Positions 33,072 through 40,498 of a stretch of 64,000 bases of DNA are shown here, piece by piece; the stretch's first letter is position 1; each line of letters starts with the position of its first letter. Made by a program: the position numbers and the translations under genes. The notes beneath the pieces were generated by a model. It was not told the origin of the DNA and searched no databases. It saw only the letters and a list, made by a program, of their open reading frames with translations. The stretch comes from Chitinophaga oryzae. GTDB taxonomy: Bacteria; Bacteroidota; Bacteroidia; Chitinophagales; Chitinophagaceae. The DNA is taken from the NCBI RefSeq assembly GCF_012516375.2, contig NZ_CP051204.2, forward strand, positions 7,068,001-7,132,000, read 5' to 3'.

Positions 33072-33956
33072 CTATTTCTGTATTTTGGCTGAGAGCTGCA
33101 GCTGGTCCATAGTAGGCTGTGTGCTGCCGCCTTCGTTCTCGAGAGTGATGGCAAAGCCTTCTGCCGCTTCCGCCGGCTTCATCGGCTGGATTTTCTGTGT
33201 TACCTGTGCTCCGCCATGGAACACGCCGGCGTCCACCAGCTTTTTGTTATGAATAGCCCATAACTGATATTGTTTACCGGCCGGAGGCAGCGGTAAAGAC
33301 TGTGCAATGAGGAAAACGGCGTGGGACACGGGGTTCCAGCAAACCGTCACTATTTGTCCGGCGTTGGCGCCGAAGCCTTCCAGCTTGATCCATTTAAAGG
33401 CCGGGTCTTTCAGCATGTCCAGCTCTTTCTCCATTTCGCGGCTGGCGGTGAGCGACTGGCTCTCCTTTTCAGCGTCCAGTTTTTCTTTGGCGGCTACCAG
33501 CGACTGGTAGCGGCTCTTATAATCTGTAGAGCGGCTGAAGAAAAAGAAGTTGAGTATAACGCTTCCGAGGAACAACAGGATAATAGCAGCAGCGATGTAT
33601 TTCCAGACTCTTTCGGTACCGGATTTACGGCTGTTGCCGTTGAGCCGTTTCACCGGTGTTTCACGGGAACCGTTGGCCGCGGCCGGTGTACGCAGTTCTT
33701 CCGGTAACAACGCATGGCCTGCGGGTGTTTCTTCTTCCCGGATGATATCCAGCAGGCGGTCTTTGATACCGGCTGGCGGCGCCATGGCGTACAACTGTAC
33801 AAACCGTTCCCTGTCCAGCTGTAACTCCTGGACAGCGGCTTTTACCTGAGGATACTGTGCTACGATTGTTTCCACCTCGTTATGTTCTGCTTCGGGAAGC
33901 AGCCCAAACACATAACTCTCCAGGATACCGGATGATATGTAACGTTGTACATCCAC
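33072..33956 (-). CDS. RskA-type anti-sigma factor (copy B)
   Basis: A 294-residue paralogue of the anti-sigma factor ending at 31439, with the same order of parts: N-terminal sigma-binding helices (YISSGILESYVFGLLPEAEH), a linker rich in Pro, Ala and Thr, and one membrane span (YIAAAIILLFLGSVILNFFFF). A periplasmic coiled coil (YQSLVAAKEKLDAEKESQS) and an RskA domain (VTVCWNPVSHAVFLIAQSLP, QYQLWAIHNKKLVDAGVFH) follow. It starts 6 nt after its sigma gene. The closeness of the span and C-terminal motifs to copy A marks a tandem duplication. Confidence 0.88.
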   Translation of the reverse strand: MDVQRYISSGILESYVFGLLPEAEHNEVETIVAQYPQVKAAVQELQLDRERFVQLYAMAPPAGIKDRLLDIIREEETPAGHALLPEELRTPAAANGSRETPVKRLNGNSRKSGTERVWKYIAAAIILLFLGSVILNFFFFSRSTDYKSRYQSLVAAKEKLDAEKESQSLTASREMEKELDMLKDPAFKWIKLEGFGANAGQIVTVCWNPVSHAVFLIAQSLPLPPAGKQYQLWAIHNKKLVDAGVFHGGAQVTQKIQPMKPAEAAEGFAITLENEGGSTQPTMDQLQLSAKIQK

Positions 33957-33962
33957 TGTGTG

Positions 33963-34514
33963 CTATAATTGTTTTAATAGGATTCTCAACTGCATAATCG
34001 CATTGCGCATTCTGGTCTTCACCGTTCCCAGGGGGATATCAAGGGTTTTGGCGATTTCTTCCTGTGTGCATCCTTTGAAATAGGCCAGATCGATGATAAC
34101 ACGCTGATCTTTTGGAAGGCCCTCAATCACCTTTGTTAACCCGAGATGGTCCACGGACAGGTGTACGGCCAGTTGTGGCTCATACATCAGATTGGCGCTG
34201 GTTACGTCTTGTACTTTCTGGTCAAGTTTGTGGGCTTTTGACCTTAAACTGTCGATAGCGGTATTCCTGGCAATATTGAGCATCCAGGTAAAAAGGCGGC
34301 CTTTGGAGGGATCGTATCGGTCTATATTTTTCCAGATCTTTATAAATACTTCCTGGAGCACATCTCCCGCGGAAGCATCATCCGTAACTATTTTGAGCGC
34401 CACCCCATACAACGCCGGTGAGTAGTGGTCATATAAATAACTGAATAACTTTTCATCCCTGGCTTGCAGTCCCTGAATGAGTTCTATTTCAGTATATGAT
34501 AAGGTAGTTCCCAA
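33963..34514 (-). CDS. ECF sigma factor (copy B), SigK-like
   Basis: A 183-residue ECF sigma factor closely similar to copy A throughout. YLYDHYSPALYGVALK and RLFTWMLNIARNTAIDSLR mark region 2; KDQRVIIDLAYFKGCTQEEI and LDIPLGTVKTRMRNAIMQL mark region 4. The frame has no ATG at the N-terminus; the best start is TTG at 34514, because an in-frame TAA lies five codons upstream. It forms a two-gene unit with the anti-sigma gene 6 nt downstream. The divergence between copies is concentrated between regions 2 and 4. Confidence 0.92.
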   Translation of the reverse strand: MGTTLSYTEIELIQGLQARDEKLFSYLYDHYSPALYGVALKIVTDDASAGDVLQEVFIKIWKNIDRYDPSKGRLFTWMLNIARNTAIDSLRSKAHKLDQKVQDVTSANLMYEPQLAVHLSVDHLGLTKVIEGLPKDQRVIIDLAYFKGCTQEEIAKTLDIPLGTVKTRMRNAIMQLRILLKQL

Positions 34515-34583
34515 AATGGATACGGATGGTTAATCTTTACAATACCAAAATAAAGGGTTTTCTTTACATTACAAAATTATTTC

Positions 34584-35162
34584 CTATTTAGGAAACGTCA
34601 TTTTGTAGTCTACCCTTATCTTTCCTTTGGTGATATCATCGAGTTTGCTTTTCAACATCCTGCGTTTCAGCGGCTTGAGGTGATCGATAAACAGTTTGCC
34701 ATCGATGTGGTCATATTCATGCAGGATCACGCGCGCAGTCACGCCGGTAAAGGTTTTCTGCTGCGGTTCGAAATTCTCATTTACATAGGAAAGGGTCACG
34801 GTCTCGTCGCGGTATACGTCTTCCCGTACTTTGGGAATGCTCAGGCAACCTTCGTTGTAGGCCCATTCCTTACCGCCGGTTTCCACGATGTGCGCGTTGA
34901 TAAACACTTCTTTGATCCCTTCATCTCCCGGATATTCGCTTTTCTCGTCGTCTTCCAGGTTGTCGATGATCTGTTTGCTGTCTACCACAAACAGGCGGAT
35001 GGATTTGTTGACCTGAGGGGCCGCAATGCCTACTCCGTTGGAGCCGTACATTGTTTCCCACATATTGGCGATAAGTTCCTTCAACTGGGGATAATCGGGC
35101 GTAATATCATCTGCTACTTTTCTCAGTACCGGGTGCCCGTATGCAACAATTGGCAATATCAT
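34584..35162 (-). CDS. def: Peptide deformylase
   Basis: A 192-residue metalloprotease that removes the formyl group from nascent protein N-termini. All three motifs are present: GVGIAAPQ (residues 43-50), EGCLS (104-108) with the metal Cys, and HEYDH (148-152) with the metal His pair and catalytic Glu. The insert after residue 65 (IIDNLEDDEKSEYPGDEGIKE) lengthens the loop between the first motifs, as is usual in Bacteroidota. A TTG-type start ten codons upstream is rejected; MILPIVAYG at 35162 fits. It is the last of a minus-strand group with ruvX and the UbiA-family gene, and it has its own TAnnTTTG element. Confidence 0.96.
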   Translation of the reverse strand: MILPIVAYGHPVLRKVADDITPDYPQLKELIANMWETMYGSNGVGIAAPQVNKSIRLFVVDSKQIIDNLEDDEKSEYPGDEGIKEVFINAHIVETGGKEWAYNEGCLSIPKVREDVYRDETVTLSYVNENFEPQQKTFTGVTARVILHEYDHIDGKLFIDHLKPLKRRMLKSKLDDITKGKIRVDYKMTFPK

Positions 35163-35189
35163 GATCTTGTGCTGTTTTTTATTGATCTG

Positions 35190-35197
35190 CAAAGGTA
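35190..35197 (-). promoter_or_regulatory. TAnnTTTG -7 element before def
   Basis: TACCTTTG on the minus strand lies 27 nt before the def ATG (35162) and would start transcription near 35183. No upstream TTTG at standard spacing is seen. Confidence 0.45.
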
Positions 35198-35225
35198 CGA
35201 CATTTGGCTATTTTGAGATTTTGAT

Positions 35226-35275
35226 ATTTTGATATTTAGTTATTTGAACGGGTTTCCGCAGTTAAATATCAAAAT
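35226..35275. repeat. Short inverted repeat, def-ruvX gap
   Basis: attttgatattta (35226-35238) and taaatatcaaaat (35263-35275) are exact complements around a 24-nt loop. The left flank repeats the attttgatatttt unit. It is a shorter relative of the other A/T-rich palindromes in the window. Confidence 0.6.
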
Positions 35276-35301
35276 ATTTAAATGAAAAAATAAATAAATG
35301 T

Positions 35302-35715
35302 CTATATTTTATTTTGCAGGTACTCCTGTAAGATAATGGTGGCGCTGATTTCATCCACCAGGCCTTTATTCTGGCGGTCCTTTTTCTTCAGCCCGCTGTC
35401 TATCATACTCTGGAAAGCAATTTTGGAGGTAAAGCGTTCATCCACCTTTTTCACCGGCACCTGGGGGAAATTTTTCCGGAGGATGCGGACGCACTCTTCC
35501 ACCAGCGGCGTGGCATGGGTAGCGTTACCATCCAGGTTTTTGGGCTCCCCGATGATAATCGCCTCCACTTCTTCGGCGGCAAAATATTTTTTCAGATAAG
35601 GGATCAATTCATGGGTAGGGATAGTGGTAAGTCCGCTGGCAATCAGCTGCAGCGGATCTGTCACGGCCAGTCCGGTCCTTTTTTTTCCATAATCGATAGC
35701 CATTACACGCGCCAT
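35302..35715 (-). CDS. ruvX: Putative pre-16S rRNA nuclease / Holliday junction resolvase YqgF
   Basis: A 137-residue RNase-H-fold nuclease. VMAIDYGKKRTGLAVTD holds the first catalytic Asp (residue 8). IIIGEPKNLDGNATH, VDERFTS and LVDEISATIILQEYL hold the remaining acidic residues. This family was first described as a Holliday-junction resolvase homologue and is required in E. coli for 16S rRNA 5'-end maturation. It lies between def and the UbiA-family gene, with repeat elements on both sides; the larger one occupies the whole upstream gap. Confidence 0.92.
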   Translation of the reverse strand: MARVMAIDYGKKRTGLAVTDPLQLIASGLTTIPTHELIPYLKKYFAAEEVEAIIIGEPKNLDGNATHATPLVEECVRILRKNFPQVPVKKVDERFTSKIAFQSMIDSGLKKKDRQNKGLVDEISATIILQEYLQNKI

Positions 35716-35718
35716 ACC

Positions 35719-35871
35719 ATTTAGGGATTTTTTGATTTACGGATTTTTTGATTTGAATTAGTTATTTTGAAATTGTTGATCAGTGCGACTTTCTGATTGA
35801 TTTATTCTGATATGTGGATACGCTGGTTATCCCCAAAATCAAAAAATCCGTAAATCAAAAAATCCCTAAAT
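35719..35871. repeat. Type copy of the ATTTAGGGATTTTTTGATTT inverted-repeat element
   Basis: The 36-nt arm 35719-35754 is the exact reverse complement of 35836-35871, around an 81-nt loop. Each arm starts atttagggattttttgattt and continues acggattttttgattt. The right end overlaps the 3' end of the UbiA-family gene and supplies its TAG stop (35866-35868). Confidence 0.92.
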
Positions 35872-36729
35872 GATCAGCATGTCTGCAATCACAAAAACGG
35901 CAAACACCACGCTGGCAATACCATTGGTGGTCATAAACATCACATTGACCTTGCTGAGGTCGTGCGGTTTTACCAGCAGGTGCTGGGATATCAGCATGGC
36001 GATGAATACGGCGGCGCCTATCCAGAACAGCCAGTGATAGTGTCCGTATATGCCGATGGTGATCACCAGTGCAGCGGATATCACATGCAGCAGCTCGGAA
36101 AAACGCAGGGCGCCGGAAAGTCCCAGCCATGCCGGGATGGAGTTCAGCTGCTGCGACTTGTCAAAATCTTCATCCTGCAGTGAATAGATAATATCGAAAC
36201 CGGATACCCAGCACAGCACCAGCACGGATACCAGCACCGGCAGCAGGGCAAACTCGCCCGTTACCGCCAGGTATGCCCCTATCGGCGCCAGCGACAGCCC
36301 TACGCCCAGCACCATATGGCACATGGCCGTAAAACGTTTGGTATAGCTATATCCCAGCACCACTATCAGTGCTATGGGCGACAGGAAAAAACAGATGCGG
36401 TTGATGAACCAGGTCGTTAGGATGAACAGCATCACGTTGATCAGGATGAAAAACATGGCATTCTGCGGAGAGATAATGCCCGCCGGGATTTCCCTTTTGG
36501 CCGTCCGGGGGTTCAGCTTGTCAATGTCCATGTCCAGCCAGCGGTTGAACGCCATGGCGGCGCTGCGGGCAAATACCATGCACAGCACCACCAGCCCGAA
36601 GGTTGTCCAGCTAAAACTGCCTCCTCCTTTGGTGGTAGCCATAAAATAACCGGTCAGTGCAAACGGCATGGCAAAGATGGTGTGACTGAACTTTACCAGC
36701 GACAGATACTTGTTAATAGTAGTAATCAT
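35866..36729 (-). CDS. UbiA-family prenyltransferase (4-hydroxybenzoate polyprenyltransferase-like)
   Basis: A 287-residue inner-membrane protein with about eight hydrophobic segments. The first Asp-rich prenyl-diphosphate motif is AFNRWLDMDIDKLNPRT (residues about 62-78), and the second is SGFDIIYSLQDEDFD (about 170-184). This matches UbiA/MqnP, which attach a polyprenyl chain to a hydroxybenzoate-type ring in quinone synthesis. Bacteroidota make menaquinone, so MqnP of the futalosine route is more likely than true ubiquinone synthesis; that choice is inference. It starts 37 nt after the TrmH-type gene, and its last codon is followed by a stop from a repeat element. Confidence 0.86.
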   Translation of the reverse strand: MITTINKYLSLVKFSHTIFAMPFALTGYFMATTKGGGSFSWTTFGLVVLCMVFARSAAMAFNRWLDMDIDKLNPRTAKREIPAGIISPQNAMFFILINVMLFILTTWFINRICFFLSPIALIVVLGYSYTKRFTAMCHMVLGVGLSLAPIGAYLAVTGEFALLPVLVSVLVLCWVSGFDIIYSLQDEDFDKSQQLNSIPAWLGLSGALRFSELLHVISAALVITIGIYGHYHWLFWIGAAVFIAMLISQHLLVKPHDLSKVNVMFMTTNGIASVVFAVFVIADMLII

Positions 36730-36766
36730 ATGTAAACAGTTGAGCCATCAGCTCTTAAATATAATT

Positions 36767-37309
36767 TTACCGGCCAGCGGCGGCTTTCAGTTTTACAAAG
36801 ATATCCCAAACTACGATACCGGTGCTCACGGAAATGTTCAGGGAGTGTTTCATGCCTGACTGGGGGATTTCGATGCAGCCGTCGGCCATTTTCATGACAC
36901 CGGCGTCCACACCGCTCACCTCGTTGCCGAACACGAGGGCCAATGGCTGACCGGCCGGAGGGGTGAAAGCGTCGAGCATCACGCTGCCGGCGGCCTGTTC
37001 GATGGTCATAATGAGGTAGCCGGCGTTTTTCAGGGCCTCTACGGCCTCCAGGGTAGTAGGGAAATATTGCCAGTCCACCGTTTCGGTGGCGCCGAGCGCT
37101 GTTTTGTTAATATCCCGGTGCGGAGGCACCGGCGTATAGCCACACAACACAATGCCCTGTAACAGGAACGCGTCTGCCGTACGGAAAACCGATCCCACAT
37201 TGTGCATACTGCGCACATTGTCCAGCACCAGTACCACAGGCGTCTTATCTGCTGCCTTGAACTCGTCCACCGTTTTACGGCCCAGTTCATCCATGCTTAA
37301 CTTTCTCAT
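36767..37309 (-). CDS. SpoU/TrmH-family RNA 2'-O-methyltransferase
   Basis: A 180-residue SPOUT methyltransferase that uses S-adenosylmethionine to methylate ribose 2'-OH of tRNA or rRNA. The three family motifs are LVLDNVRSMHNVGSVFRTAD (with the Asn-Arg pair), LALVFGNEVSGVD, and IPQSGMKHSLNISVSTGI, which forms the knotted SAM site. No N-terminal L30e-like RNA-binding domain is present, so it is the minimal form. The ATG at 37309 is chosen; the longer frame to 37417 would run into mutS on the opposite strand. It is divergent from mutS with only 46 bp between, which contain a -7 element for each gene. Confidence 0.92.
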   Translation of the reverse strand: MRKLSMDELGRKTVDEFKAADKTPVVLVLDNVRSMHNVGSVFRTADAFLLQGIVLCGYTPVPPHRDINKTALGATETVDWQYFPTTLEAVEALKNAGYLIMTIEQAAGSVMLDAFTPPAGQPLALVFGNEVSGVDAGVMKMADGCIEIPQSGMKHSLNISVSTGIVVWDIFVKLKAAAGR

Positions 37310-37315
37310 GATCTG

Positions 37316-37323
37316 CAAAGATA
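37316..37323 (-). promoter_or_regulatory. TAnnTTTG -7 element before the TrmH-type gene
   Basis: TATCTTTG on the minus strand lies 6 nt before the ATG at 37309, implying a leaderless or nearly leaderless transcript. Confidence 0.45.
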
Positions 37324-37343
37324 ACCGGATCGGATGAGTTTTA

Positions 37344-37351
37344 TATATTTG
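37344..37351 (+). promoter_or_regulatory. TAnnTTTG -7 element before mutS
   Basis: TATATTTG lies 4 nt before the mutS ATG (37356), so transcription would begin at or next to the start codon. It mirrors the divergent element for the neighbouring methyltransferase gene. Confidence 0.45.
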
Positions 37352-37355
37352 CGCC

Positions 37356-39965
37356 ATGGCAAAAAGTAAATCAGAAGAAACGCCACTGATGCTACAGCAT
37401 AAGGCTATCAAAGACAAATACCCGGATGCAGTACTATTATTCCGCGTGGGCGACTTTTACGAAACCTTCAACGAAGACGCAGTGATTGCCTCAAGGGTAC
37501 TGGGCATTGTGTTAACCAAAAGAGCCAATGGATCTGCTTCTTACGTTGACCTCGCAGGTTTTCCCCATCACTCGCTGGACACCTATCTGCACAAACTGGT
37601 AAAAGCCGGTCATCGTGTGGCCGTCTGCGACCAGCTGGAAGACCCTAAAACCGTTAAAGGCATTGTAAAACGCGGGGTGACAGAAATGGTAACGCCCGGC
37701 GTAGCGGTGAATGACAAACTACTGGAGAACGCCAGCAACAACTTCCTAGCAGCCGTTCACTTCGGCAAAGACATCACCGGCGTTTCCTTTCTCGATATCT
37801 CCACCGGCGAATTCATCATCGCCGAAGGCAGCACCGAGTATGTGGACAAGCTCCTGCAGAGCTTCCGCCCGGCAGAAGTAGTGTTTGCCCGCCAGCAACA
37901 GAAACATTTCAAAGCTACCTTCGGCAGCCGCTTTTATACGTATAACCTCGACGAGTGGATCTTTACCACCAGTTACGCAGAAGACATCCTGCTGAAACAT
38001 TTTCAGACCCACTCCCTCAAAGGGTTTGGCGTAGAAGGCATGGACGCCGCCATCATCGCGGCCGGCGCTACCATGCACTATCTGAAAGACACCGAACATC
38101 CGCACCTGCAACATATCACCCGCATACAGCGCATCAGCCAGGAGGACTTCCTCTGGATGGACCGCTTCACCGTGCGTAACCTGGAACTGCTGCACAGCAG
38201 CGTGGAAAACGGTCACACCCTGCTTAAAGTGCTGGACAACACCGTCACCCCCATGGGCGCCCGCCTGCTCAAACGCTGGCTGGTATTTCCCCTCCGCGAC
38301 ATCGCCCAGATCAACCAACGGCTGGACACGCTCACCTTCTTCATCAAAGAAACGGAACTGGCCCAGCAACTGGTGCATCACCTCAAACTTACCGGCGACC
38401 TGGAAAGGCTGGTATCCAAAATCCCGCTGCGTAAAATCAACCCACGGGAAGTAATGCAGCTGGCCCGCTCCCTCGAACAGGTACAGGCCGTACAGGAGCT
38501 GCTGGGGAAAAGCGGAAACGACTACCTGTTACGCCTCAACGAAAAACTGGACGCCTGCGCGCCTATCCTCACCAGGATCCTCAATGAAGTGATGGAGAAT
38601 CCGCCGGTGCTGGTCAACAAGGGCGGCGTTATCCGTGATGGCGTCAATAAGGAACTGGACGAGCTGCGCGGCATCGCCACCAAAGGCAAAGACTACCTCC
38701 TGCAGATACAGCAGAAAGAATCAGAAGCCACCGGCATCCCTTCCCTGAAAATAGCGTTCAACAACGTTTTCGGCTATTACCTGGAAGTGACCAACACCCA
38801 CAAGAACAAAGTACCCGATACCTGGATACGTAAACAAACGCTGGCCAACGCCGAACGTTATATTACGCCGGAGCTGAAAGAGTATGAAGAAAAAATCGTG
38901 GGCGCCGAAGATAAAATACTGGCGCTGGAAACACGGCTGTTCGACGAACTGCTGGCAGCGCTGCAACCATTTATAGAACCGGTGCAGCAGGACGCGCAGG
39001 TATTTGCGCAGCTCGACTGCCTTCTTTGCTTCGCCAACAACGCGCTGCAATATAAATACCGCCGGCCGGTCATCACCGACGGTTACCAGCTGGACATCCG
39101 CGAAGGCCGCCACCCGGTGATAGAAAGAGGCCTGCCAGCCGGCGAAAGCTATGTGGCCAACGATATCCAGCTCAATAAAGACGATCAGCAGATCATCATC
39201 CTGACCGGTCCCAACATGAGCGGTAAATCGGCGCTGCTGCGGCAAACCGCCCTCATCACCCTGATGGCGCATATGGGTAGCTTCGTACCCGCCACCAGTG
39301 CCGAGATCGGGCTGACCGACAAAATATTTACGCGTGTAGGCGCTTCCGATAACCTGAGCGGCGGCGAATCTACCTTTATGGTGGAAATGAACGAAACCGC
39401 CAGCATTATCAATACCATTACGCCCCGCAGCCTCGTGATACTGGACGAGATCGGCCGCGGCACCAGCACCTACGACGGCATTTCCATCGCATGGAGCATC
39501 GTGGAATACCTGCATGATATGACCGACCACCGCCCGAAAACGCTGTTTGCCACGCACTATCACGAACTCAATGAGCTGGAAAACAAACATGCCCGGGTGA
39601 AAAACTTCCATATCACCAATATGGAATCCGGTAACAAGATCATTTTCCTGCGTAAGCTGGCGCCAGGTGGCAGCCGCCACAGCTTCGGTATCCATGTGGC
39701 CCGTATGGCCGGTATGCCGCCGGAACTGATCAACCGCGCCAATGAAGTACTGGCCAACCTGGAGGAAAAACATATCGACACATCCTTACAGAAAAATATC
39801 AAAAATATTACGACGCCCACGCAAAAACTGCAGCTCAATATTTTTGACGCGCATAGCGATACGTTCCAGCAGATACGGGAGAAGCTGGGTACGGTGGACA
39901 TCAACAGGCTGACCCCTGTGGAAGCTTTGCTGAAACTGAACGAGATCAAAGAGATGATCAATTAA
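37356..39965 (+). CDS. mutS: DNA mismatch repair protein MutS
   Basis: An 869-residue MutS1 that recognises mismatches and recruits the repair machinery. The N-terminal mismatch-reading motif is RVGDFYETF (Phe34-Tyr35-Glu36). Connector, lever and clamp domains follow. The ATPase begins near residue 600 with Walker A GPNMSGKSALLRQ (Gly618 onward), followed by DNLSGGESTFMVEMNE and Walker B LVILDEIGRGTSTYDG, with ATHYHELNELE near the end. The C-terminal dimerisation region is present, and the length is normal. It is transcribed alone, divergent from the TrmH-type gene. Because it is intact, mutator-driven frameshifts elsewhere in the window are not explained by its loss. Confidence 0.98.
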   Translation: MAKSKSEETPLMLQHKAIKDKYPDAVLLFRVGDFYETFNEDAVIASRVLGIVLTKRANGSASYVDLAGFPHHSLDTYLHKLVKAGHRVAVCDQLEDPKTVKGIVKRGVTEMVTPGVAVNDKLLENASNNFLAAVHFGKDITGVSFLDISTGEFIIAEGSTEYVDKLLQSFRPAEVVFARQQQKHFKATFGSRFYTYNLDEWIFTTSYAEDILLKHFQTHSLKGFGVEGMDAAIIAAGATMHYLKDTEHPHLQHITRIQRISQEDFLWMDRFTVRNLELLHSSVENGHTLLKVLDNTVTPMGARLLKRWLVFPLRDIAQINQRLDTLTFFIKETELAQQLVHHLKLTGDLERLVSKIPLRKINPREVMQLARSLEQVQAVQELLGKSGNDYLLRLNEKLDACAPILTRILNEVMENPPVLVNKGGVIRDGVNKELDELRGIATKGKDYLLQIQQKESEATGIPSLKIAFNNVFGYYLEVTNTHKNKVPDTWIRKQTLANAERYITPELKEYEEKIVGAEDKILALETRLFDELLAALQPFIEPVQQDAQVFAQLDCLLCFANNALQYKYRRPVITDGYQLDIREGRHPVIERGLPAGESYVANDIQLNKDDQQIIILTGPNMSGKSALLRQTALITLMAHMGSFVPATSAEIGLTDKIFTRVGASDNLSGGESTFMVEMNETASIINTITPRSLVILDEIGRGTSTYDGISIAWSIVEYLHDMTDHRPKTLFATHYHELNELENKHARVKNFHITNMESGNKIIFLRKLAPGGSRHSFGIHVARMAGMPPELINRANEVLANLEEKHIDTSLQKNIKNITTPTQKLQLNIFDAHSDTFQQIREKLGTVDINRLTPVEALLKLNEIKEMIN

Positions 39966-40417
39966 AAGATAGTGCTGAACTGTGGACACAGCCAGCCGCT
40001 TTTATATCTGATAAGTGATAGTAGCAGCATCCGGCTACCACCCCGGAGCTGCCATATCTGGTCCTATGCTTGCCAAATTAGGGTTAACATTACCCATACG
40101 GCTTTCGCCGACGGGTAACCATATAGCGATTTCACTATCCGTCATGCTTTATTGAATGATAGTATGATGGATAGTGATTTCAAAAAATGAAAAGTTATTA
40201 TCCGGTATCTTCGGAAACAGCATTAAACATCGTTACGAACAACTACAATAGCCCCCAAAAGATATGGTTCACTGACGCTCTGGTAAGTTGGCTCAAAACT
40301 AACCAATCACGTAAATTTACCGCTTCACAGCCAACACATTTGTAGTAGTTCTTCAATACCGTAGTCATAATACTACTACATCCGGAGCGGAGTTGTATTT
40401 CTTTCAGGACGGAAAGC
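39966..40417. other. Structured intergenic region without a convincing gene
   Basis: About 450 nt with no supported coding frame. It holds several inverted repeats: cactatccgtcat (40133-40145) against atgatggatagtg (40164-40176) with one mismatch, tgtagtagt (40341-40349) against actactaca (40372-40380), and a shorter ttaccc/gggtaa pair. A 74-codon minus-strand frame (40243-40467) runs through the adjacent terminator and shows no family resemblance. It may be a decayed element or hold a small RNA. Confidence 0.4.
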
Positions 40418-40457
40418 AAAAAGCGGCTGTTCCTAAGAGGAACAGCCGCTTTTATGT
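40418..40457 (-). terminator. Terminator of the first SusC/SusD operon
   Basis: aaaaagcggctgttcct (40418-40434) pairs with aggaacagccgcttt (from 40438) around a 3-nt loop; T-runs flank both sides, with TTTTTGC on the minus strand. It lies 42 nt beyond the SusD stop. Confidence 0.92.
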
Positions 40458-40498
40458 ATTTCAGCAAAGTCAGCTATGTATGCGAATTTGTTGCCAGG

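Noticed and set aside
40243..40467. 74-codon minus-strand frame after mutS
   Set aside because: It runs through the SusD terminator hairpin, and its sequence matches no known pattern; treated as intergenic.
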